Assembly: GCF_002776695.1 (NCBI RefSeq)
Contig: NZ_LFJC01000003.1
Span: 1,149,016 to 1,213,015, forward strand
Source of the DNA: Bradyrhizobium nitroreducens
GTDB taxonomy: Bacteria; Pseudomonadota; Alphaproteobacteria; Rhizobiales; Xanthobacteraceae
Length of the DNA: 64,000 nt
Direction of reading: 5' to 3'
Below, piece after piece: positions 8,732 through 18,160 of the stretch; position 1 is the stretch's first letter, and each line of letters starts with the position of its first letter. Made by a program: the position numbers and the translations under genes. Under the pieces are notes generated by a model. The model worked only from the letters and a program-made list of their open reading frames with translations, was not told where the DNA came from and searched no databases.

Positions 8732-9490
8732 TCAGGTCCCGTCGCCCCCGGGGGAAGTGAGCGACACTCGGCGAGGCAAGCCGGGATAGAGCTTCCTGAT
8801 CCGCGCCGCAGTCGCGCGTCCAACCACGAACGCCTCGGCGCAATCGTCCAGGCTGATGTGCATCGTATCGCGATCGATCGTTTCGATCGCGCGGATCCTG
8901 TCCACGTTGACGATCAAGGAGCGATTGATACGCAGGAAAGGAGGCGTCGGCACCTGTGCCTCGAACTTCCCGAGCAGCTGTCCGACCAGGATGGCGGGTC
9001 CGTTCGCCACGAATACGCGCGTGTAGTCGCCCTCGGCACGCATCGCGACAATGGTATCGATGCGCTGGATCACCGTCCGCGTGCTGGTCCTGAGACGCAA
9101 GGTGGGCGCCTGATGCTTGAGGAGGGCCTGTCGTGCAGCCTGCGCCTTTTCCAGCTTGGTCACCGCCGCGGCCAGTCGTTTCGGATCGATCGGTTTCAGG
9201 AGATAGTCCAGCACGGCGAAATCGTAGGCCTTGACCGCATAGCGGTCGTGGGCGGTGACGAAGACGACGTCAGGGCGCTCCTGAAGATCCTGCAAGAGAT
9301 CGAACCCGCTGCCGCCATGCATTTCGATGTCCAGGAATAGCGCATCGGGCCGCTCGACGCGGATCAACTCCATGGCAGTCTTCAGCGAGGCAGCCTCGCC
9401 GACCACCTCGAGCTGAGGGTATTCGCCGAGAAGCCGCTGCATTCCGCGCCTGGCCAGCGCTTCATCATCGACGATCGCTACACGGAGCAC
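8732..9490 (-). CDS. LytTR family response regulator
   Basis: A 252-residue response regulator. The receiver domain (residues 1-120) has the acidic pair VDDEA, the phospho-acceptor Asp in [10 protein letters not shown], and the conserved Lys in LLKPIDPKR. The C-terminal LytTR DNA-binding domain (about 150-245) includes EGDYTRVF and [15 protein letters not shown]. Its start overlaps the end of the sensor kinase gene by 13 bases, so the two are translated together. LytTR regulators often control surface or virulence genes; the large autotransporter gene is next to the kinase, divergently read, and is an obvious possible target. Confidence 0.9.
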   Translation of the reverse strand: MLRVAIVDDEALARRGMQRLLGEYPQLEVVGEAASLKTAMELIRVERPDALFLDIEMHGGSGFDLLQDLQERPDVVFVTAHDRYAVKAYDFAVLDYLLKPIDPKRLAAAVTKLEKAQAARQALLKHQAPTLRLRTSTRTVIQRIDTIVAMRAEGDYTRVFVANGPAILVGQLLGKFEAQVPTPPFLRINRSLIVNVDRIRAIETIDRDTMHISLDDCAEAFVVGRATAARIRKLYPGLPRRVSLTSPGGDGT

Positions 9491-10560
9491 GGTTCCCCCC
9501 GCAACAGCAGCCCCGCGATCACCATGTCGCCGGTCTGGCGCAGGCTGAACTCATGCCGGCCTGGATAGTGAAGTTGCAGCCGCCGGTTCAGGACCGACAG
9601 GCCGACGCCCGGATCGCCTGCGCTCTGCCAGTCGGGCCTCAACTCCCCGGGGCCGGTGACTGATATCTGCAGCCTGGTTTCATCGGCCACCGCCTCGATC
9701 GCAATATCGACGTGCGCGCGGCCGGCTTGCAGACCGTGTTTGACGGCATTCTCGACCAGTGGCTGCAGCAGAAAGCTCGGCACGATGCGCCGGCGTGCCG
9801 CCTCATTGGACTCGAGCCTGTAGTCGAGCTCGGGACCGAACCGGGCTTTCTGCAATTCGAGATAGGAACGAGCCGCGTCGAGCACCGACGCAAGCGGGGT
9901 GACGGTTCGATCCCGCTGGTCGAGCGAATAGCGCAAATAGGCTGCCAGTTCGCGAACCATGCCCACCGCCGCGTCCGGATGATCCGGGATCTCGACGGCG
10001 ATGCCGTTCAGCGCATTGAACAGGAAATGCGGATCGAGCTGATGACGGAGATGGCGAAGCTCGGCCTTGAGCGCTTCGGCTTCCGCCGCCGCGGCGCGCT
10101 GCTTCTCACCATGCACCGCAAGCTCCGCGGCGCTCCAGAACTGCGCGAACCGCCAGCCCGCGAACACGATGCTGTAATAGACCCAAGGCACCGCCCACGA
10201 CTGGAGCGCTCCCCAATTCGGCACGTGCCAACCCGTCACGCCGGTCACCAGCCTGACCCAGCAGGTCAGCACGAATGCGGCGCCGATGCACAGCAGCGTA
10301 TTGAGGACAAGTGTCCTCAACACCTGGAAGCTCGACTCGACATGCCTCCTCGGGAACACCGGCCGGAGCGCAAGCACCATCGGCAGCGTCAGGGGATCGA
10401 CCACAACGCTGATCAGGAAGGCGCGCGGAAAGTTCTGGAAATGGGCCATGCGCACCAGCGTGCCGAGAGCCGTCAACAGGCCCAAACCCAGAATGGCCAA
10501 GGGCCATGAGTTCTGGCCAGCCGTCGCATCGAACCGATTGAAGTAGCGCATCCCGGCCAT
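9478..10560 (-). CDS. LytS-like sensor histidine kinase
   Basis: A 360-residue membrane histidine kinase. Four hydrophobic segments lie within residues about 20-165. The His_kinase motif HQLDPHFLFNALNG holds the phosphorylated His, and the ATP site has LQPLVENAVKHGL (N box) and a short G box region near GVGLSVLNRR. It has no extracytoplasmic sensor domain, so it probably senses the membrane state or a ligand within the bundle. Its gene is followed with overlap by the LytTR regulator and is divergent from the autotransporter gene 194 bp away. Confidence 0.88.
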   Translation of the reverse strand: MAGMRYFNRFDATAGQNSWPLAILGLGLLTALGTLVRMAHFQNFPRAFLISVVVDPLTLPMVLALRPVFPRRHVESSFQVLRTLVLNTLLCIGAAFVLTCWVRLVTGVTGWHVPNWGALQSWAVPWVYYSIVFAGWRFAQFWSAAELAVHGEKQRAAAAEAEALKAELRHLRHQLDPHFLFNALNGIAVEIPDHPDAAVGMVRELAAYLRYSLDQRDRTVTPLASVLDAARSYLELQKARFGPELDYRLESNEAARRRIVPSFLLQPLVENAVKHGLQAGRAHVDIAIEAVADETRLQISVTGPGELRPDWQSAGDPGVGLSVLNRRLQLHYPGRHEFSLRQTGDMVIAGLLLRGEPCSV

Positions 10561-10753
10561 TTACCCCCTTCACGGTCCGGAAGATATCGCCGGCCGGTCA
10601 CTTTGTCCCAAAGCGCGGCCCGATTCATCGGCTATCCTGCCCGGTTCGTCGAATCCCGATAGCGGCAGTGCAGTCGATGTTGTGTTGTCCCCTCCGATTC
10701 AACCGGCCGGCCGCAATCCGTCCGGTGCCATGCGATGACAGGGGTGAGACGCG

Positions 10754-13700
10754 TTGGAATACAAGAATAGAAATTCGCGCTTCCGGCCCTCCGGCGCTCT
10801 GCTGTCGATGACGGCGCTGGCGACGATCTGGAGCGCCAGCCCGGCCGCGGCCAATTGCGACATCACCTCGTCCCCCAACAGCGTGTCGTGCACGGCAGAC
10901 ACCGTGACCGTGCACAACACCAACACCGACGCGGCCACGGCGTCGTCGAACGACGACACCCAGCAATTCACCACCGGCGGCAACATCACCGGCCAGATCG
11001 CCAGCGGCGTCACCGTCGGCGGTTATGGTCTCCAGATCAACACGTCCGAGAACGGCTCGGGCATCAATTTCACCAACAACGGCGCCGTCAACCAGACTTC
11101 CAACGTCGTCATCGGCGCGCTGTCCCTCTTAACCAGTACCGGTGCGATTACCTACAACAGCGCGAGCGGTGCGACGATCGACGGCACCGGCATTGCCTCA
11201 CTGACGCTGTCCTCACAGAGTACGTCGGCGACCGGCGATCTCACCGCGCATGTCAACGGCAACGTCACCAACACGGGCTCGATCGGCGCGGGCTACGGCG
11301 TCCTGGTGCAGTCCCAGGCAGCCGTCAACATCCTGGTCGACGGGACCGCGGCGATCACGGGCAGCACGGGCATCGGGGTCTTCGGTGGCGGAGATACCAC
11401 GGTCGGCGGTAGCGGCAACATCGTCTATACCTCCGCCAATGGCTACGGCATTGCGGTCGGCCATGGCACGAACGCCGGCACGGTCACGGTCAACCATAGC
11501 GGGTCTATCACAGGTCCCGGCGGGTCGGGCGGCAGCAACGTCGGGATCAGCGTCTCGAGCAACGGCACTGGGGGCGTATTCGTCACGGGAACGGGGGTCA
11601 TCAGCAACGTTCGAGTTGGCATGTCGATGTACGGCACGGACGATTTCACCATCACCCCCGGTGCCAGCATCAGTTCCACAAGCTCCGGCATTATGGTTCT
11701 GGAAAACGGGTCCGGCACCGTAAGCATTACATCCGGCTACGACATCACCGTCAGCAGCGGCTCGGCCATTTCGACCTTCGCCTTCTCGTCCGGCAACCAG
11801 ACCGTCACCGTGACGGGCGGAAGGATCTCCGCCTACTCGTCGGCGGTTTCGCTCTATGGCGAGGGTTCGAGCAATCTCATCTTCAACATGAGCGGCGGCA
11901 CCCTGCTCTCGTCGGCCGATTTCGGAAGTGGCGGTCTCAATCTGGACCAGCAGGGCACAGGCAATGCCACCGTGAACCAGACCGGCGGCTCGATCGGGCT
12001 TGCCGCCACACCGATCGTCGGCACCGGCGTTTACGTCAGGACCAGCGCCGGCAACATCGATGTCACGACGGCTGACGTCTATTCGGCGTATATCGGCATC
12101 CGCACGATCGCAGGCGGCAACGGCAGCGTCACGATCACGAACTACGGCACGGTGCGCTCGACGAACGACGACGCCCTCGGCAGCACCGCCGGCTCCGGGT
12201 CCACGACCATCACCAATCATGGCTCGCTGCTCGGCAGCGGTCCTGACCCGGTCATGGGGGCCGTCTCGACGAGCGGAACGATCTCGATCGACAACGCCGC
12301 CGGCGCCCTCATCAGCAGCACGCTTGCCGCGCCGGAAACGCGCTGGGCCATCATGACCAGCGGCGGCGCAAGTACCATCACGAACAGCGGCACCCTCTAC
12401 GGCCGGATCACGCTCGGGAATGCGTCCAATACGATCAGCAATGATGGGACGTGGAGCACGACCGGCGCCAACTCTTTCGGAAGCGGCAGCACCACCCTCT
12501 CCAACACCGGCATCCTGAACGCCGGTAACGGCACCACATTCGGCGGCGGCTCACTCACATTCACCAGCACGGGCACCTTCACTCCCACCGGCACCGTCAC
12601 GGTGAACGGAAGCCTCAGCCTCGGCGGCATCTACCAGGTCAACCTTGCCTCCGGCGGCGCCGACAAGACGGTCGTCAACGGCACGGCGACGCTGACCGGT
12701 GGCATCGCGCGCGCGGTCCAGCTCGGCGGCGGCTTCGTGGTCGGACAGAGCCTCGTGATCCTGACGGCGACCGGCGGCCTCAGCGGCACCTTCAGCAGCC
12801 TCGACCTCACCGGCTCGATCAAGGCCCATCTCGGCTACGACGCCAACGACGCCTACATCGTCGTCGACCAGGCGGCGCTGGCCGACTCGCTCGTCAACGG
12901 CACCATCAACCAGCGTAATGTGGCCAGCGGCATCGACGCCGCGCTGAACGGCGGAGCGGCCTCCGGCAATTTCGCCTCGATCTTCTCGCTGTCCGGTGCC
13001 GCGCTCGCATCCGCACTCGACAGCCTCTCCGGTGAGGTGGCGACGGGCGCGGCGACGACCGCGTTCCAGTCCATGAACGGCTTCGTCTCGCTGCTCACCA
13101 ACACCGGTCACGCCGCCTTCGGCGGCCAGGCCGCGAACGGCGGCGCCATGGGCTATGCTGAAGAATCCCGCGTGCCGCCGGCATTTGCGTCGGCCTATGC
13201 GTCAACCTCCCCGGCCCGCGCCGCGCGCGAGCCTCAGTCCGCGCTCGACCGGCGCTGGGGCGTGTGGGGCGGCAGCTATGGCAGCGCCGGCAAGGTCAAC
13301 GGCGAAAGCGTCGTGCTCGGCTCGCATGACGTGACGCCGCGAACCTATGGCGTCGTGGCCGGCGCCGATTATCGCGCCAGCGCCGATACGGTGCTGGGCT
13401 TCGCGCTCGCGGGCGGCGGCACCAACTGGGGCCTGAGCAACGGCCTCGGCAGCGGCCGGAGCGATGTGTTTCAGATCGGCGCCTACGGCACGCACCGGGT
13501 GGGCGCCGCCTATCTGTCGGGCGCGCTGGCCTATGCCTGGAACGGCATCAGCACGAGCCGCACCGTCAATCTCGCCGGCGTCGATCAGCTCAATGCGCGC
13601 TTTGACGGTCAGACCTTCGCCGGACGCATCGAGGGCGGCTACCGGGTGCCGACGCAGTTCGTCGCCATCACGCCTTATGCGGCCTTGCAAGGACAAAACT

Positions 13701-14098
13701 TCCATACGCCGGCCTACAGCGAGAGTTCGGCGTCTGGAACGGGCGCCTTCGCGCTTGCCTACGCCTCGCGCAGCACCGCCACGCTTCGGACCGAGCTCGG
13801 CAGCCGGTTCGACAAGACCGTCGCTGCCGGCAACGATGCCACGCTGTCCTTCCGTTCGCAGCTTGCCTGGGTGCACGACACCAACACCGACCGGGCGATG
13901 AGCGCACTATTCCAGGCCCTGCCCGGATCAAGCTTCACCGTCTACGGCGCGGCAGCTCCGAAGGACTCGGCCCTGCTCTCCTCAGGTGCCGAGCTGCGCT
14001 TCGTCAACAATTTGACGCTGGGCGCAAGGGTGACCGGAGAATTGGCCGGCAGCGCGCGCGGCGTCTCGGCCCAGGGATCGCTGCGCTACGCCTGGTAG
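10754..14098 (+). CDS. Autotransporter outer membrane protein
   Basis: A 1114-residue type V secretion protein. A signal sequence ends near SPAAAN (about residue 33). The passenger (to about residue 830) is rich in Gly, Ser, Thr and Asn with many short strands of the form TITNSGTL and VNGSLSLGG, typical of a beta-helix. The C-terminal barrel (about 845-1114) begins near RRWGVWGGSYGS and ends in an aromatic residue (RYAW), as outer membrane barrels do. The start is TTG at 10754 with a GGGTGAG box 5 bases before it. An adhesin or surface-shaping role is likely; no protease triad is evident. Confidence 0.88.
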   Translation: MEYKNRNSRFRPSGALLSMTALATIWSASPAAANCDITSSPNSVSCTADTVTVHNTNTDAATASSNDDTQQFTTGGNITGQIASGVTVGGYGLQINTSENGSGINFTNNGAVNQTSNVVIGALSLLTSTGAITYNSASGATIDGTGIASLTLSSQSTSATGDLTAHVNGNVTNTGSIGAGYGVLVQSQAAVNILVDGTAAITGSTGIGVFGGGDTTVGGSGNIVYTSANGYGIAVGHGTNAGTVTVNHSGSITGPGGSGGSNVGISVSSNGTGGVFVTGTGVISNVRVGMSMYGTDDFTITPGASISSTSSGIMVLENGSGTVSITSGYDITVSSGSAISTFAFSSGNQTVTVTGGRISAYSSAVSLYGEGSSNLIFNMSGGTLLSSADFGSGGLNLDQQGTGNATVNQTGGSIGLAATPIVGTGVYVRTSAGNIDVTTADVYSAYIGIRTIAGGNGSVTITNYGTVRSTNDDALGSTAGSGSTTITNHGSLLGSGPDPVMGAVSTSGTISIDNAAGALISSTLAAPETRWAIMTSGGASTITNSGTLYGRITLGNASNTISNDGTWSTTGANSFGSGSTTLSNTGILNAGNGTTFGGGSLTFTSTGTFTPTGTVTVNGSLSLGGIYQVNLASGGADKTVVNGTATLTGGIARAVQLGGGFVVGQSLVILTATGGLSGTFSSLDLTGSIKAHLGYDANDAYIVVDQAALADSLVNGTINQRNVASGIDAALNGGAASGNFASIFSLSGAALASALDSLSGEVATGAATTAFQSMNGFVSLLTNTGHAAFGGQAANGGAMGYAEESRVPPAFASAYASTSPARAAREPQSALDRRWGVWGGSYGSAGKVNGESVVLGSHDVTPRTYGVVAGADYRASADTVLGFALAGGGTNWGLSNGLGSGRSDVFQIGAYGTHRVGAAYLSGALAYAWNGISTSRTVNLAGVDQLNARFDGQTFAGRIEGGYRVPTQFVAITPYAALQGQNFHTPAYSESSASGTGAFALAYASRSTATLRTELGSRFDKTVAAGNDATLSFRSQLAWVHDTNTDRAMSALFQALPGSSFTVYGAAAPKDSALLSSGAELRFVNNLTLGARVTGELAGSARGVSAQGSLRYAW

Positions 14099-14125
14099 CG
14101 CAGCAGCGACCTTTCACAAAGCCCC

Positions 14126-15355
14126 CTAGATGATGCCTTGTTTCCGGAGAACTTCGATCTTCCCGGCATCATAGCCGAGCTTGTCGCCGAGCACCTCCTG
14201 GGTGTGCTCGCCGAGCAGCGGCGGGGCGCGATATTCGGTGATGGGGGTGCCCGAGAGGGTCAGCGCGTTGCGGATCAGCGACAGTTCCGGCTCGAACTTG
14301 TGCTGCGTCTTCACCCGCATGCCGCGCGCCTGCACGTGCGGATCGGAGAACACCTGCTCGAAATTGTTGATGGGCCCCGAGGGCACGCCCGCCTCTTCCA
14401 GCTTTTCCAGCCAGTAGGCCACCGGCTGCTTCAGGAACAGGCCGGCAAAGATCGCCATGATCTCCTTGCCGTGCACGACGCGGTCGTTGTTCTTGAGAAA
14501 GCGCGGATCGTTTGCCAGCTCCGGCTCGCCGAGCACGGCGCAAGTCTTCCGGAACTGGCCGTCATTGCCGACCACCAGCATCAGCTCGCCATCGGTGCAG
14601 CGGAACACGCCGGCCGGCATGCCGCCATTGCCCCAGGTGCCGCGGCGCGGCGGCGTCTTGCCGTTGACGAGGTAGATCTGCAGCCAGTGCGACAGCGAGG
14701 CGATGACGGTGTCGAACAGGCAGACGTCGATGTGCTGGCCCTGCCCGTTGTTGGCGTCGCGATGGTAGAGCGCCGAGAGGATGCCGATCGAGGTGTTCAT
14801 GCCGGTCATGTAGTCGACGATGGACGGGCCGACCTTCATCGGGCCCTCGCCCGGCTCGCCGTCCATGTGGCCGGTGACGCTCATCAGGCCGCCCATCGCC
14901 TGCAGGATGGCGTCGTAGCCGGCGCGCGGCGCATACGGGCCGGTCTGGCCGAAGCCGGTCACCGAGCAATAGATGATGCCGGGATTGATCGCCTTGATGG
15001 TCTCGTAGTCGAGGCCGTAGCGCTTGAGATCGCCGACCTTGTAGTTCTCCATGAAGACGTCGACGTCCTTGGCGAGCTCGCGGATGATCGCCTGCCCCTC
15101 GGGCTTGGCGATGTTCACGGTGACCGACTTCTTGTTGCGGTTGGCGCAGAGGTAGAATGAGTTATTGTTGTTGGCCTTGCCTTCGGGATCGGTCAGGTAA
15201 GGCGGGCCGAAGGCGCGCGCGTCGTCGCCGGTGCCCGGCCGCTCGATCTTGATCACCTCCGCGCCGAGATCGCCCAGCATCTGGGCCGACAAAGGCCCGG
15301 CAAGGACGCGGGTGAGGTCAAGGATCTTGATGCCTGAGAGCGGCAAGGCCGACAT
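14126..15355 (-). CDS. CaiB/BaiF family CoA-transferase
   Basis: A 409-residue class III CoA-transferase that moves CoA between organic acids. The N-terminal MSALPLSGIKILDLTRVLAG and GDLGAEVIKIERP are the family signature. The catalytic Asp lies in the GPSIVDYMTGMNT region (near residue 175), preceded by GYDAILQAMGGLM. The GNGGMPAGVFRCTDGEL and EEAGVPSGPINNFEQVF segments are also typical. The ATG at 15355 starts at the conserved LPLSGIKILD. The donor and acceptor acids cannot be told from sequence. It lies between an autotransporter (convergent) and an MFS transporter gene. Confidence 0.88.
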   Translation of the reverse strand: MSALPLSGIKILDLTRVLAGPLSAQMLGDLGAEVIKIERPGTGDDARAFGPPYLTDPEGKANNNNSFYLCANRNKKSVTVNIAKPEGQAIIRELAKDVDVFMENYKVGDLKRYGLDYETIKAINPGIIYCSVTGFGQTGPYAPRAGYDAILQAMGGLMSVTGHMDGEPGEGPMKVGPSIVDYMTGMNTSIGILSALYHRDANNGQGQHIDVCLFDTVIASLSHWLQIYLVNGKTPPRRGTWGNGGMPAGVFRCTDGELMLVVGNDGQFRKTCAVLGEPELANDPRFLKNNDRVVHGKEIMAIFAGLFLKQPVAYWLEKLEEAGVPSGPINNFEQVFSDPHVQARGMRVKTQHKFEPELSLIRNALTLSGTPITEYRAPPLLGEHTQEVLGDKLGYDAGKIEVLRKQGII

Positions 15356-15529
15356 GTCTATTTCCTCCGGGGAACTGAATCTTGGCGCGGCGGCTCCAGC
15401 CAAGCCGCGCTCCCTGCGGATACACTATTTTAGGGCTCTGAGCACTGCGCTGGGGGCATACGGCTATCTCCTGCCGGCCCAGAGGCCGTCGCCGCAACCT
15501 TCCGCGCCGCGAATATTCCGCCGATCGGC

Positions 15530-16729
15530 TCAAGCCGCGGCAGGCACCACAAGCGGCCGACGCCGCGCAAGCAGGAGCAAGATCAGCACCGTCGCACAGG
15601 AGCAGACGAAGGTGAGACCGAGTGCACCGCGGCTGCCGAATGCGGTGAGCAGACCGACGAGGAGTGGCGGCGAGATCGCGGAGGCGAGATTGAGCGGCAG
15701 CGCGATCATCGACATCGCCTTGGCGAACTCGGCCTGGTCGTAGAACACGAGCGGGATGGTGGCCCGCGCCACCGCCATCGCGCCGCTGCCGGCGCCATAG
15801 AGCAGGATGAAGGCCGCAACCGCCCAGGTCGCGCCCTCGCTCAGCATCAGGAGCAGCATCGCGACGGGCAGCGCGGTGCCTGCGACGAGCCCGGTCGTGA
15901 TCCCGTCCCAGCGTCCGCCGCCGAGGAGATCAAGCCCGCGGGCGCTGACCTGGATCACGCCCAGCATGGAGCCGAAGAGGAGTGCCTGCGCCGGCGCCAG
16001 TCCCTCGGCCCGGAGCAGCTCGATCATGATGGCGCTGATGCCGAAATTGACGAAGGCGTTGAGCGTGATCGCGGCGACCACGAGGCCGAAGGTGCTCTTT
16101 GGAATGACAGGCGTCGGTGACGACTTGGCCGGCTCGCCGGCATCACCCCCGGCGATCTTCCGGCGCGGTGCGAGCGCATAGAGCGGGAGGCTGACGACGA
16201 GCATCATCGCGGCATAGACGAGGCACGTTCCCCGCCAGCCGAGGTGACCGCTCAGGAACGACGTCGTCGGCCAGAAGATGCTGCTGGAGAGGCCCGTCAC
16301 CAGCATCAAGGCCCCGATCGCGTGCTTGGCCTGCCGCCCGGCGATCTCGTTCAACATGATATAGGCGCCGGTTGACAGCGTGGCGCTGCCGGCGATGCCG
16401 AGCACGATCCAGGCGGCGAAATAGAGCATCGGCTCGCGCGCAAGCGACAGCAGCACGAAGCCCGGCACGGTCACGACGGTTCCGACCATCATGACCGTCC
16501 GTGCGCCATGCCGCGCAAACGATTTGGCTAGCCAGGGCGCACACAGGCCCATCGAGACGTAGAGAACGGATGTGCCGGCGAACACTGCCGGCAGGCTCAT
16601 GCCGAGGTCAGTGGCGAGATCGCGTCCGACGATGGCAGGAAGCCCGATCGTGCCCCATCCGACCAGCTGCGTGATGGCGAGCACCAGCAGGACACCGATC
16701 AGCCTGCTATCAGATTTCAAGAACCGCAT
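15530..16729 (-). CDS. MFS transporter
   Basis: A 399-residue major facilitator with about twelve hydrophobic helices and a charged middle loop (around residues 190-210, RRKIAGGDAGEPAKSS). The loop between helices 2 and 3 has LAKSFARHGARTVM, a form of the MFS A motif. The substrate is unknown; the family includes organic anion and drug exporters. It lies upstream of the CoA-transferase gene on the same strand, with a 174-bp gap, so joint expression is possible but not shown. Confidence 0.82.
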   Translation of the reverse strand: MRFLKSDSRLIGVLLVLAITQLVGWGTIGLPAIVGRDLATDLGMSLPAVFAGTSVLYVSMGLCAPWLAKSFARHGARTVMMVGTVVTVPGFVLLSLAREPMLYFAAWIVLGIAGSATLSTGAYIMLNEIAGRQAKHAIGALMLVTGLSSSIFWPTTSFLSGHLGWRGTCLVYAAMMLVVSLPLYALAPRRKIAGGDAGEPAKSSPTPVIPKSTFGLVVAAITLNAFVNFGISAIMIELLRAEGLAPAQALLFGSMLGVIQVSARGLDLLGGGRWDGITTGLVAGTALPVAMLLLMLSEGATWAVAAFILLYGAGSGAMAVARATIPLVFYDQAEFAKAMSMIALPLNLASAISPPLLVGLLTAFGSRGALGLTFVCSCATVLILLLLARRRPLVVPAAA

Positions 16730-17169
16730 TCCAGACGTCGCCTGCCCTGCCGGGCGCAGATCGCGCCTGTGGCGCCTCTCTTAGCGGGAGACGCAGCATA
16801 CGGGAACGCCGGCCGCCGAATGGCAGAAGGCAGCCGGGAGCATGTCGGCAGGAGGCAGCATCGCTGGCGACCTATGGCGAGCCATCAAGTTGAACTGGCC
16901 CGCCGGGCTAACACAATTACCCGGTTATGCGAGAAACCTAACGTGATGTTAGGTATGTCCGGAGCGCGAATTCCGGGCCGCGGCCACGCTCTCAGGCTGG
17001 CAGCTCGGCAATCCGCCTAGGGCTATCGCATGTGACAGCTCGGAAACTGCCGAGCGCGTTCGGCCTGGCGCTCGTGACAATTGTTACCTTTTGGGTGTAG
17101 TCAAATTTGCAAGCGATACTCTTTGCAAAAACTGCATCGATACTGTCACGGCTTGAGATTTCCCACCGG
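16730..17169. other. Intergenic region, no gene seen
   Basis: Upstream of the MFS gene and before the DUF1851-like gene. Short frames here show no protein features. GC content falls towards the right, at the border of the AT-richer immunity-like gene. A TTG at 17107 could extend that gene by 21 residues. Confidence 0.5.
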
Positions 17170-17613
17170 ATGGCCTTGCTGCAAATCATAGAACTAGCTT
17201 GGGGCTGGAAGGGCCTTAGGCCTGCTTCCATCATCGCGTGCAACGCCTTTGGCAATCTTATCGTCAAAGACACAGCCGGGGCCTATTGGCGAATAATTCC
17301 TGAGGAGCTCTCATGCGCAGTAGTCGCACGAGGAGACGACGATTACGCCGCTCTGAAAGGTGATGCGGATTTTATGGCAGATTGGGCGATGACTAATCTA
17401 CAACAAGAAGCCCTCGGTAGCCTCGGCAACGTACCCGAGGGGCACTGCTACTGCTTCAAAATTCCTGCAGTGCTCGGCGGTGAGTACGGTGTCAGCAACC
17501 TCGGTACGATTGCGTTGGAAGAATTGATAGCGGTCGCCGGTAACCTCTCGTTCCAGATGGATGGGCTACCTGATGGAACGCCCGTGCAATTCGTCATCAA
17601 ACCTGCTGAATGA
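17170..17613 (+). CDS. DUF1851 (Tdi1-like) immunity-type protein
   Basis: A protein of 147 residues resembling DUF1851/T6SS_Tdi1_C immunity proteins: an early FGNLIVKDTAGAYWRI hairpin, an acidic middle (GDDDYAALKGDADF) and a late VFKIPAVLGG-like YCFKIPAVLGGEYGVSNLG. Members of this family neutralise type VI or contact-dependent toxins by binding them in the cytoplasm. No toxin gene is adjacent, so it is an orphan. It is more AT-rich than its neighbours, which suggests transfer. ATG 17170 is used; a TTG at 17107 would add LFAKTASILSRLEISHR and may also be real. Confidence 0.6.
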   Translation: MALLQIIELAWGWKGLRPASIIACNAFGNLIVKDTAGAYWRIIPEELSCAVVARGDDDYAALKGDADFMADWAMTNLQQEALGSLGNVPEGHCYCFKIPAVLGGEYGVSNLGTIALEELIAVAGNLSFQMDGLPDGTPVQFVIKPAE

Positions 17614-17702
17614 GTGCTACGACGCCCTGCCGGCGCAGCGGAGTTGCGCTTCACGATCGGGATCGCTGCGGCACGGGCGGCTGATCGTGCGATGACGCCA
17701 AT

Positions 17703-17872
17703 TCACGCGGTATGGCCGGGATCAACGTGCTTCGGCGTCTTCTTCTCGCGCTGCGGGGTCATCTTCGCCGGATCAGGCGCACCGGGCACGCCGCGGGGAC
17801 CCAGCTGCTCGCGCTGGATGTCGTCCTCGGAGCGCGATGGCTCGACGCCGTTGGGCTCGCGGGGCTTGTCAT
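17703..17872 (-). pseudogene. Small Pro/Gln-rich gene out of frame with its start
   Basis: An ATG at 17872 has a good GAAGGAAG box but opens a frame rich in Ser/Pro/Ala that looks non-coding. The frame one base off reads a credible hydrophilic small protein from DKPREPNGVEPSRSEDD to the end PKHVDPGHTA and stops at 17703, yet has no start codon of its own (a TGA lies just upstream). This suggests a one-base deletion near the start. It follows the 71-residue gene by 13 bases and probably belonged to that operon. It could instead be a chance frame. Confidence 0.35.
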
Positions 17873-17885
17873 CGCGTCTTCCTTC

Positions 17886-18101
17886 TCAAGCGTTGTCTGG
17901 GACGCCGAGTGCGTTGCCCCCTGCTTCGCGGCCGGGCACGCTGACCTGGACTTCATGTCCCTCACGAAGCGCGAGGGATGCGGCGGCGACCGCGGATTCG
18001 AACGCGGCTTCCTTGGTGGCATAGGTATTCCTGACATCGCCATCGTGCAGCACGCCCCATTGGTCCCGCACCGGCACGATGGCATATTGAGCAAGGCCCA
18101 T
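17886..18101 (-). CDS. Small hypothetical protein (71 aa)
   Basis: A 71-residue protein beginning MGLAQYAIVPVRDQWGVLHD, with a helix AAFESAVAAASLALREGHEV and a final VSVPGREAGG. This strand-helix-strand layout resembles DUF2188-type small proteins, but I cannot place it surely. No membrane segment or catalytic motif. The ATG at 18101 begins the clean domain. It is followed closely by a small, possibly broken gene. Confidence 0.6.
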   Translation of the reverse strand: MGLAQYAIVPVRDQWGVLHDGDVRNTYATKEAAFESAVAAASLALREGHEVQVSVPGREAGGNALGVPDNA

Positions 18102-18160
18102 TGTCCCACTCCTGGCTTTGAGTTTCAAAAGAACGTCCGTCAGACAACGCGCGCGCGGGC

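Noticed and set aside
14138..15160. Plus-strand frame opposite the CoA-transferase gene
   Set aside because: Arg/Ala/His-rich shadow with no motif.
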